Assembly (NCBI GenBank): GCA_965261945.1
Contig: CBDHEF010000002.1
Location: forward strand, 806,001-870,000
Length of the DNA: 64,000 bases
Source of the DNA: VXOI01 sp965261945
GTDB lineage: Bacteria > Chloroflexota > Dehalococcoidia > Lucifugimonadales > UBA3495
Direction of reading: 5' to 3'
Shown in pieces: positions 57,976 to 64,000 of the stretch. A model generated the notes under the pieces. It was not told the DNA's origin. It searched no databases and was given only the letters and a program-made list of their open reading frames with translations. The position numbers and the translations under genes were made by a program. Position 1 is the first letter of the stretch. Each line of letters begins with the position of its first letter.

Positions 57976-58863
57976 ATGAACGTTGGATACATCGGCACCG
58001 GGACGATGGGCAACCCCATGGCACGGTGCCTGCTGGACGCCGGCCACAACGTGACGGTGTACGACGTGCGCCGCGAGGCCACCACCAACCTCTGCGAGTT
58101 GGGCGCCCACTGGGCCGACAGCCCGCGAGCGGTGGCTGAGGCGGCCGGAGTCGTGTTCACCTCGCTGCCCGGCCCGGTGGAAGCGGAGCGGGTTGTGACC
58201 GACCCCGACACCGGAATCCTGGCCGGGCTGCCGCCGGGCGGGGCCTGGATTGACACCACTACCAACGCCCCGTCGCTCATCCGGCGGCTGGCCGAAGTTT
58301 GCCGTCAGCGCGGCGTCGAGATGCTGGACTCGCCGGTCAGCGGACGCCCGCCCGCGATGACCATGATGGTGGGCGGCGACCCGGCTGTGTTTGAGAAGCA
58401 CCGCCCGGTTCTGGAGTGTATGGGCCGCGACGTTTTCTACGTCGGCGAGACCGCCTCGGGCTGCATCGCCAAGCTGGTCACCCAATATCTCGGATACTGC
58501 GCCTTTATTGCAGGGTTGGAAGGAATGTTGATTGGCGCCAAGGCCGGGATAGACCTGGAGATACTGGCGAAGATAGTCCCCGTCAGCGCCGGCTCCAGCA
58601 GTGTGCTTAACCGCGCCACCGAAGCGATCCTGGACCGTAGCTTCGCCTCCAACGGCACGCTGGACATCGTGGCCAAGGACATCCACCTGGCCTGCGAACT
58701 GGCCCGCGAGGTGCAGGCTCCCGCCTCCATCGGTTCCATAGCCGACGACCTGTTCCAGCGGGCGCAGACGCAGGGGATGGGGCCGGAAGGCTTCCCGTCG
58801 GTGGCCCGCATACTCGAGCAACTCGCCGGGGCCGAACTGCGGGGCACATCGCATTCATTATAA
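57976..58863 (+). CDS. 3-hydroxyisobutyrate/beta-hydroxyacid dehydrogenase family protein
   Basis: 295-aa NAD(P)-dependent enzyme. 'VGYIGTGTMGNPMARCLLDAGHNVTVYD' is the Rossmann GxGxxG, 'FTSLPGPVEAERVV', 'DSPVSGRPPAM' is the substrate-binding loop (normally DAPVSGG), and the catalytic Lys in 'ASGCIAKLVTQYL' follows. Family members oxidise beta-hydroxy acids (3-hydroxyisobutyrate, tartronate semialdehyde). The Arg-Pro-Pro variant of the loop suggests an unusual substrate. Follows the PaREP1-like gene by 33 bp. Confidence 0.87.
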   Translation: MNVGYIGTGTMGNPMARCLLDAGHNVTVYDVRREATTNLCELGAHWADSPRAVAEAAGVVFTSLPGPVEAERVVTDPDTGILAGLPPGGAWIDTTTNAPSLIRRLAEVCRQRGVEMLDSPVSGRPPAMTMMVGGDPAVFEKHRPVLECMGRDVFYVGETASGCIAKLVTQYLGYCAFIAGLEGMLIGAKAGIDLEILAKIVPVSAGSSSVLNRATEAILDRSFASNGTLDIVAKDIHLACELAREVQAPASIGSIADDLFQRAQTQGMGPEGFPSVARILEQLAGAELRGTSHSL

Positions 58864-59040
58864 CCACCTACTAAGGCGGTTCATTCGATGGTCTTTGGCG
58901 AATATGCACAATTTCAGAATTACGTCATTTCTTGAATCATGGTGGACCTCACTAGACTGTTATGGGCAGGCACCTATTTGATCTGATCAAGGCCAAAATA
59001 TTCTGGACGGGAGACCAGCATCGGAGTTGGTTAGAGCGAT

Positions 59041-59343
59041 ATGGTTACAATTCCGACTAGCATTCTGATGAATGCAATAGTAGTAGCCGCCTTAATCGTT
59101 CTGGGATTTGGGGCATACTTCGCCATTGTCGCCGTTCGGCCCCGCTGTCCGCAGTGTCGAAGTACCAATACGCGCGAGCGGCGAGGTTATCATCGCTATA
59201 ACACCCGCCGGTGTCGCAAGTGTAACCAAGTCTTTAATCCAATAAGACGCAGAAGAAGTAAAGGGCCAGAGTATTGCTCCAGCCCACAGCATGGGGCGCA
59301 GGGATCTGGTAACCGCTACGCCTGTGGCTGTCGATTCGAGTGA
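59041..59343 (+). CDS. small membrane-anchored zinc-ribbon protein
   Basis: 100 aa. One N-terminal membrane span ('AIVVAALIVLGFGAYFAIVAV') followed by a treble-Cys pattern 'RCPQCRSTNTRERRGYHRYNTRRCRKC', i.e. two Cys-x2-Cys knuckles typical of zinc ribbons such as IS1-type InsA, then a basic patch and three more Cys. No strong ribosome site, so confidence is modest. Placed alone between the dehydrogenase and the second Rieske gene, in a more AT-rich stretch than its neighbours. Function unknown. Confidence 0.5.
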   Translation: MVTIPTSILMNAIVVAALIVLGFGAYFAIVAVRPRCPQCRSTNTRERRGYHRYNTRRCRKCNQVFNPIRRRRSKGPEYCSSPQHGAQGSGNRYACGCRFE

Positions 59344-59445
59344 AGCAATGGCCTTTACTCGATCAATATAATGAATTTCTTAGGATTCTGTAGGCAGAAA
59401 AACAGAAGATTCCGTCTAATGCTTACCTAGTTAGGGGGACGTGAT

Positions 59446-60876
59446 ATGCAAAACGGCAACGGCCACAGCAACGGCAACCATTCGCTGGCGGGCATGGTGG
59501 ACCTCGCCGCCGGCACCGTCAGCCGCGAGATATTCGTCAACGAAGAGATATATGCCCAAGAACAGGAGCGCCTCTTCGCCCGCGCCTGGCTGTTCGTGGG
59601 TCACGTGTCCCAGATACCCAAGCCCGGCGACTTCTTCGTCTCCTGTATGGGCGAGGAGTCCGTGATACTCTGCCGCGACCGGGAGGGCGGGATTCACGTC
59701 TTTCTCAATTCCTGCACCCACCGGGGCATGAAGGTCTGCCGCTACGACGAGGGCAACACCCCCGTCTTCAGTTGCCCCTATCATGGCTGGAGCTTCGCCA
59801 CCGACGGCAAGCTGGTGGGCGTTCCCTACTTCAAGGACGCCTACAAGGGTGAGTTGGACAAATCCCAATGGGGTCTCATTGAAGTCCCCCAGCTCTGCGT
59901 CTACAAGGGCGCCGTATGGGCCAACTGGGACAAGAACGCGCCTTCCTTCGAAGAATACCTGGGCGGGTACAAGACCTATCTCGACTTCCTGCTCGACACA
60001 TGGGACGGCGCTGGCGGCGAGACCGAAGTGTTCGGCGGCATCGAGAAGTGGGTGATTCCCTGCAATTGGAAGTTCCCGTCGGAGAACTTCATCGGCGACC
60101 GCTATCACAACATCAGCCACCGCTCGGTCGACCTGGTCGGCGTGGGCCCCAGCGGCAGCGGGCGGCGCGACACCCAGGAGCGCGTGGGCGCCACCGCGCT
60201 GGACTTTTCCTTCCCTGAGCGGGGCCACGGCACCATCAGCTTCCTGCGCCCCAATGACTCGCCCATTGCCAGCTACCAGCACTCCGAGATAGTGTCGGAG
60301 TATTTCGCCCACTGCGAGAACGAGCGCCGCAAGAACTACGGCCAGTGGGCGCGTTTCATCCCGGGGCCCGGTACGCTGTTCCCCAATTTCTCCTACCTGC
60401 CGCGCCAGCCCCGCACCATCGCCGTCTGGCACCCGCGAAGCGCTGAGAGCCACGAGGCCTGGCGCTGGTTCCTGGTCGACAAGAACGCACCGGCCGAGGT
60501 CAAGGAGTTCCTGCGGAAGTATTACATCAGCTACTCCGGCCCCGCCGGACTGACCGAGCAGGACGACATGGAAAACTGGAACTACGCCCACAACGCCAGC
60601 CGGGGATCCATTGCCCGCCGCTATCCATACAACTACCAGATGGGTCTCGGCCACGAGGCCCCGCCCTTCGACACCGACGGGCTGGAACTGCCGGGGCAAA
60701 TCCGCAACGTAACCGCCGCCAAAGCCGCCGAGCAGAACCAGCGCGGGTTTTACTCCCGCTGGGCCGAGTTCCTGACGGCTTCCAGTTGGGATGAGCTGGC
60801 AACGTGGCGCAATAGCAACGGCCACTCCAGCGGCGCTGAAATCCACAACGGCGCTTCCGTCGCAGCGGGAGATTAG
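59446..60876 (+). CDS. Rieske oxygenase alpha subunit, copy 2
   Basis: 476-aa ring-hydroxylating oxygenase alpha subunit. Rieske ligands Cys90-His92 and Cys110-His113; mononuclear iron His221 and His225 in 'DRYHNISHRS'. Residues 27-149 match copy 1 at 112 of 123 positions, yet the substrate half differs greatly. It has a C-terminal extension ('EIHNGASVAAGD'). The start of the beta subunit gene overlaps no more than 2 bp after its stop, so the two are coupled, and this is the likely core alpha-beta enzyme. Ferredoxin and reductase partners are not in the window. Confidence 0.93.
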   Translation: MQNGNGHSNGNHSLAGMVDLAAGTVSREIFVNEEIYAQEQERLFARAWLFVGHVSQIPKPGDFFVSCMGEESVILCRDREGGIHVFLNSCTHRGMKVCRYDEGNTPVFSCPYHGWSFATDGKLVGVPYFKDAYKGELDKSQWGLIEVPQLCVYKGAVWANWDKNAPSFEEYLGGYKTYLDFLLDTWDGAGGETEVFGGIEKWVIPCNWKFPSENFIGDRYHNISHRSVDLVGVGPSGSGRRDTQERVGATALDFSFPERGHGTISFLRPNDSPIASYQHSEIVSEYFAHCENERRKNYGQWARFIPGPGTLFPNFSYLPRQPRTIAVWHPRSAESHEAWRWFLVDKNAPAEVKEFLRKYYISYSGPAGLTEQDDMENWNYAHNASRGSIARRYPYNYQMGLGHEAPPFDTDGLELPGQIRNVTAAKAAEQNQRGFYSRWAEFLTASSWDELATWRNSNGHSSGAEIHNGASVAAGD

Positions 60877-60878
60877 CA

Positions 60879-61424
60879 ATGACGACCGTGGGGGCGAATG
60901 TCGCCCACTTGCTGCTGAAGAACGAGGTGGAGGAGTTCCTGTACCAGGAGGCGGAGTTGCTGGACGACCGGCGCTTCGCCGAATGGCTGGATATGCTCAC
61001 GGACGACATCCGGTACTGGATGCCCATGCGCCGCAACGTCAAGTTCGGAGAGCTGGACCGCGAGTTCACCCGCGAGGGCTACGACATCAACTGGTTCGAC
61101 GAGGGCAGGGATACACTGGAACGCCGCGTCAGTCAGATTCTTACCGGCGTACACTGGGCCGAGGAACCGCTTTCCAGAATCTGCCACATGGTCTCCAACG
61201 TGCAGATACTGGAGGCCAGGCCGTCCGCCGGGGAGGCCACCGAAGTGGCTCTCAAGTGCCGCTTCCTGATCTATCGAAACCGGGTGGAAACCGAGACCGA
61301 TTTCCTGATCGGCAAGCGAGAGGATGTCCTGCGGAAGGAAGGCGGCGGCTGGAAGATTGCGCAACGCAAGGTGATACTCGACCAGAACGTGCTGCTGGCC
61401 AAGAACCTGACCTTCTTTTTCTAA
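60879..61424 (+). CDS. aromatic-ring-hydroxylating dioxygenase beta subunit
   Basis: 181-aa NTF2-like small subunit. 'VEEFLYQEAELLDDRRFAEWLDMLTDDIRYWMPMRRN' and 'RVSQILTGVHWAEEPLSRICHMVSNVQILEA' match the beta subunits of naphthalene/biphenyl dioxygenases. GGGAG sits over the end of the alpha gene and the ATG is 2 bp past its stop. It stabilises the alpha3-beta3 hexamer. Only one beta gene serves two alpha genes in this window. Confidence 0.93.
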   Translation: MTTVGANVAHLLLKNEVEEFLYQEAELLDDRRFAEWLDMLTDDIRYWMPMRRNVKFGELDREFTREGYDINWFDEGRDTLERRVSQILTGVHWAEEPLSRICHMVSNVQILEARPSAGEATEVALKCRFLIYRNRVETETDFLIGKREDVLRKEGGGWKIAQRKVILDQNVLLAKNLTFFF

Positions 61425-61467
61425 AATTCCCTCCCCCGGAGGGAGAGGGTTAGGGTGAGGGCGTCCC
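61425..61467. repeat. CTC/GAG repeat copy
   Basis: aattccctcccccggaggga then gagggttagggtgagggcgt, directly after the beta subunit gene. Confidence 0.75.
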
Positions 61468-61530
61468 TGGCATGGGCGCTGGGATTGTTGCTCTCGCGGG
61501 AATGACGTCTGTAAAAATGGAGACCGGCAA

Positions 61531-61737
61531 ATGGCGGAAGTAGTCAACCTCATCACCATCGAAGAAGGCTCCAGGATTTCCATTATCAACGGAGCAACCG
61601 CCGAGGTGGTGAACAACCCCAAGGACGGAGTCTGGGTGTTCGCCAAATACCTGACCTCGCCCGAAGACCCTGACCTTATCGGGACAGAAGACATGATCTT
61701 TGCCCAGGACATTGCCGAGGTGCTGAGCGAGGGGTAA
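61531..61737 (+). CDS. small conserved-looking protein, 68 aa
   Basis: Short beta-rich protein: 'LITIEEGSRISIINGATAEVVNNPKDGVWVFAKYLTSPEDPDLIGTEDMIFAQDIAEVL'. ATGGAG is upstream of the ATG with suitable spacing, and the stop is 8 bp before the next start, so it is co-translated with its neighbour. It resembles no family I know. Its place between the Rieske beta gene and the TPP-lyase gene suggests a small accessory to that pathway. Confidence 0.55.
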   Translation: MAEVVNLITIEEGSRISIINGATAEVVNNPKDGVWVFAKYLTSPEDPDLIGTEDMIFAQDIAEVLSEG

Positions 61738-61745
61738 AGAACGCC

Positions 61746-61958
61746 ATGATTGAACCCACCCACCAACCCACCCACGAGGAACTGCGGGAAGCCTTCCAGT
61801 CTGGCTTCGATTCCATCGACGAGGGCGAGGGATTCTACCCCGGATTTAACGCCTTCCTCGAATGCAACGGATTCAGCCTGCGGGAGGACATCCCCTGCAC
61901 CTGCATTGACCACGGCGCCCACGGCCACCTGCCCGAATGCCGCTGGGTAAAGAGTTAG
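61746..61958 (+). CDS. small Cys/His-containing protein, 70 aa
   Basis: 70 aa: 'SDSIDEGEGFYPGFNAF'-like acidic middle, then 'REDIPCTCIDHGAHGHLPEC', a cluster of three Cys and three His that could bind a metal, near the C-terminus. GAGGGGTAA upstream overlaps the end of the 68-aa gene. The stop is 11 bp before the TPP-lyase start, so the 61531-63649 genes form a tight operon. Function unknown. Confidence 0.55.
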   Translation: MIEPTHQPTHEELREAFQSGFDSIDEGEGFYPGFNAFLECNGFSLREDIPCTCIDHGAHGHLPECRWVKS

Positions 61959-61969
61959 GAGTGTCTGCA

Positions 61970-63649
61970 ATGACCGAACGGCTGGACGGCGGGGACGCTA
62001 TCCTCGAGGCGCTGCGGAACCTGGATGTCGACTATATCATTTCGTCGCCCGGCTCCGAGTGGCCTTCGGTGTGGGAGGCGCTGGCGCGTCAGAAGGTAAA
62101 CGAGCAGCCCGGCCCCACCTACATCAATTGCTGGCACGAGACGCTGGCCGTGGCCATGGCATCGGGCTACACTCGCATGACCGGGCGGATGCAGGCCGTG
62201 CTGCTCCACGCCGGCGTGGGAGTGCTCCAAGGCTCCATGGGTATTCACGGAGCCTACCAGAGCGAGGTGCCGATGCTGGTCTGCTCCGGCGAGTCGGCCA
62301 CCTACGGAGAGGCGCCGGAGTTCGACCCCGGCCCGCAGTGGCTGCGCAACCTCAGCATCGTCGGCGGCCCCAACCGGCTGGTGGAGCCTTTCACCAAGTG
62401 GAGCAGCCGCGTTACCAGCTCGCAGACGCTGTACGAAACTGTGGCCCGCGCCGGGGAGTTGGCACAGCGCACCCCGAAGGGGCCGGCCTTCCTGAACGTC
62501 CCCATCGAAACCATGCTGGAAGAGTGGACGCCCCGGTCACCCTTGAAGCATCGCCCTGCCGCACCGGTCAGTCATCCCGACCCTGCCGCCGTCCAGCGCG
62601 TGGCTGAGATGGTCTGCCAGGCCGCCAACCCGGTCATCGTGGCCGACTCTGCGGGCCGCACCCCCGCCGGGTTCAATGCCCTGGTCTCGCTGGCCGAATC
62701 GCGGGGAATCCCGGTTTTCGAAGGCGAGGGGCCAACGTACAACAACTTCCCCAAGAGCCATCCGCTGCATCACGGCTACGACCTGCGGCGAGAAATGGAG
62801 CGGTTCGATCTGTTCCTGGTCATCGGGAACCGCGCGCCATGGTATCCGCCCAGCGCCGGGCCTTCGGCCACTGTGGTGGTAATTGACGAATACCCGGTGA
62901 AGGAATACATGGTGCACCAGGACCTGCAGGCCGACTACTACCTTGAGGGGTCGCTGCCCGTAGCCCTGGGCGCTCTGGACGCTGCTGTTCGGGAGTGCTC
63001 CGGGCGGGGCCCCGCGCGGGCGGCGCCCGATGGCCCCAACCCCGTGTGGGAGCGCTACCGGACACTGGATGCGGTGGCATCCTCCGCCACGCCAATAGAA
63101 CCCGGCTTTCTCTGCAACACGCTCAGCGAGACCCTGCCTTCCAATACGGTCTTCGTGGACGAGACGATTCTGCACCGCTCCCAGATCCTGCGCCGCATCG
63201 CCTGGGACAACCCGCTGTCGTACCTGCGCCCCGCCGGCGGACTGGGGCAGGGGCTGGGCATCGCCCTGGGCGCGAAACTGGCGGCCCCGGAGCGTCCCGT
63301 TACGGCACTGATAGGCGATGGGTCTTTCCTCTACAACCCCATCACGCAGAGCCTTGGCGTGGCACGGGAAAGCAACCTGCCCATCCTGATAGTAGTCTTC
63401 AACAATGCCAGCTACGCGGCGATGAAGAGCCTGCACCTGTCCTTCTACCCGGAAGGCACGGCGGTGCAGTCCGGCATATTCCACGGCGTGGACATTCCGG
63501 GGCCGGACTACTCCGAGCTGGCGCGCCCCTTCGGAGGCCACGGCGAGCGAGTGGAAGACCCCACTCGGCTGCGCGGCGCCCTTGAGGAAGCGCAGACCGC
63601 CGTTGACGCCGGTCGCCTTGCCATCGTCGATGTGGCTCTGTCGGGATAA
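61970..63649 (+). CDS. thiamine-pyrophosphate-dependent enzyme (acetolactate synthase-like)
   Basis: 559-aa TPP enzyme of the POX/AHAS fold. N-terminal Pyr domain 'LDVDYIISSPGSEWPSVWEAL' and the catalytic Glu in 'NCWHETLAVAMASGYTRMTG', middle domain, then PP domain with 'ALIGDGSFLYNPITQSLGVARESNLPILIVVFNN' (GDG...NN magnesium-TPP motif). Start ATG 61970 follows AGGAG. Candidates include sulfoacetaldehyde-, benzoylformate- or phosphonopyruvate-type lyases; substrate unassigned. Last gene of the ring-oxidation cluster. Confidence 0.9.
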   Translation: MTERLDGGDAILEALRNLDVDYIISSPGSEWPSVWEALARQKVNEQPGPTYINCWHETLAVAMASGYTRMTGRMQAVLLHAGVGVLQGSMGIHGAYQSEVPMLVCSGESATYGEAPEFDPGPQWLRNLSIVGGPNRLVEPFTKWSSRVTSSQTLYETVARAGELAQRTPKGPAFLNVPIETMLEEWTPRSPLKHRPAAPVSHPDPAAVQRVAEMVCQAANPVIVADSAGRTPAGFNALVSLAESRGIPVFEGEGPTYNNFPKSHPLHHGYDLRREMERFDLFLVIGNRAPWYPPSAGPSATVVVIDEYPVKEYMVHQDLQADYYLEGSLPVALGALDAAVRECSGRGPARAAPDGPNPVWERYRTLDAVASSATPIEPGFLCNTLSETLPSNTVFVDETILHRSQILRRIAWDNPLSYLRPAGGLGQGLGIALGAKLAAPERPVTALIGDGSFLYNPITQSLGVARESNLPILIVVFNNASYAAMKSLHLSFYPEGTAVQSGIFHGVDIPGPDYSELARPFGGHGERVEDPTRLRGALEEAQTAVDAGRLAIVDVALSG

Positions 63650-63661
63650 AACGGCAAGAAG

Positions 63662-63700
63662 AGTTGCCTCTCCCTGCGGGGAATGGTTAGGGTGAGGTCA
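63662..63700. repeat. CTC/GAG repeat, diverged copy
   Basis: agttgcctctccctgcgggg then aatggttagggtgaggtcat, after the TPP gene. Confidence 0.6.
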
Positions 63701-63783
63701 TATCCCCGCGGAGAGATGGAAGTCTGAATTTCCCCTCAACCTTACGCCCTCAAGAGTCCCGGAGCGGACGGCGGGTGCGGACC

Positions 63784-64000
63784 CTAGCCGAAGCGGTCGG
63801 CGCGAAATGGTTGAAGGGGAGCTGTTACGCCATCCAGCAGGTGTTGCACCACCAACTCTGCCGTGCCGGGGCTGAGCATGATGCCCACCGCGTCGTGCCC
63901 GGTCGCGATTGTCAGGCCCTCCATGCCGGGCGCCGGGCCGATGATGGGCAGGCCGTCGGGGGTTGCCGGGCGGACCCCGGCTCGACCAGATACGAAGGCG
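63784..64000 (-). CDS. FAD-dependent amino-acid/glycine oxidase family protein, C-terminal fragment
   Basis: Partial gene running off the right edge. Translation of the minus strand gives '...AFVSGRAGVRPATPDGLPIIGPAPGMEGLTIATGHDAVGIMLSPGTAELVVQHLLDG...', ending at TAG 63784. The 'RPATPDGLPIIGP' and 'GLTIATGHDAVGIMLSPGTAELV' segments are the conserved C-terminal FAD-binding end of DAO-family oxidases (glycine oxidase, D-amino-acid dehydrogenase). About 70 residues visible; the start and FAD N-terminus are outside. It converges on the TPP-lyase gene. Confidence 0.82.
   Translation of the reverse strand, partial: AFVSGRAGVRPATPDGLPIIGPAPGMEGLTIATGHDAVGIMLSPGTAELVVQHLLDGVTAPLQPFRADRFG

Noticed and set aside
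59431..60879. 482-codon minus-strand frame opposite Rieske copy 2
   Set aside because: Pure antisense shadow of a highly conserved gene; the same shadow occurs opposite copy 1.

Overview
The window is GC-rich, densely coded DNA from a bacterial chromosome. Its content best fits a Chloroflexota lineage of the SAR202/Dehalococcoidia type. That placement is an inference. It rests on the many catabolic oxidoreductases (two luciferase-like flavin monooxygenases, two Rieske oxygenases, several SDR enzymes), lipoproteins with Pro/Thr-rich linkers after the lipobox, a corrinoid methyltransferase cluster, and selenocysteine machinery. No ribosomal protein, rRNA or other firm taxonomic marker is present.

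Layout. 1-3.1 kb: a Bmp-type ABC importer (permease and binding lipoprotein) flanking two tautomerase-fold proteins. 3.3-6.0 kb: acyl-CoA ligase and an Mrr-like nuclease. 6.1-16.7 kb: catabolic enzymes (hydratase/decarboxylase, SMP-30 lactonase, a lone molybdenum hydroxylase subunit, LLM monooxygenase, nitroreductase, SDR, agmatinase-like hydrolase) plus a Met-rich spondin-domain protein whose 5' end looks frameshifted. 17.3-18.6 kb: tRNA-Ala and a solitary nuclease gene. 18.8-25.5 kb: a minus-strand corrinoid module (hydroxyacid dehydrogenase, RamA-like reactivase, small Cys protein, corrinoid protein, MtbA-like methyltransferase, unknown 228-aa protein, homocysteine methyltransferase family protein). 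25.6-29.5 kb: Tat genes, an RNA methyltransferase-Maf fusion, and thioredoxin. 30.4-33.1 kb: two tandem thymidylate-kinase-like genes and msrA. 33.7 kb: tRNA-Sec. 33.8-37.9 kb: a decayed triplication of a tlpA-MFS unit. 38-47.6 kb: TRAP-type binding lipoprotein, DUF1326 protein, SDR and epimerase enzymes, an AhpD-like selenoprotein with an in-frame TGA, PPOX and LLM enzymes, zinc dehydrogenase, aldolase. 47.8-54.8 kb: an interrupted NYN gene, a LigB-type extradiol dioxygenase, a single-chain restriction-modification enzyme, and a frameshifted PIN gene with an antitoxin-like partner. 55-63.6 kb: a ring-oxidation cluster (two Rieske alpha subunits, one beta, VOC extradiol dioxygenase, beta-hydroxyacid dehydrogenase, two small conserved proteins, TPP lyase). 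The 3' end of a FAD oxidoreductase runs off the right edge.

How the genes fit together. Rieske oxygenases, extradiol dioxygenases, tautomerase, hydratase/decarboxylase, aldolase and TPP-lyase genes together look like a toolkit for oxidising aromatic or otherwise recalcitrant organic matter. The corrinoid module suggests methyl-group removal from an unknown substrate with transfer to a thiol or folate acceptor. tRNA-Sec and the AhpD-like gene lie within 10 kb of each other and point to selenoprotein synthesis. No transcription factor gene was recognised anywhere in the window.

A short palindromic CTC/GAG-rich repeat occurs about 18 times between genes. Four genes (spondin, PIN, NYN, tatC) have possible frameshift, stop or start anomalies that may be real or may be assembly errors.
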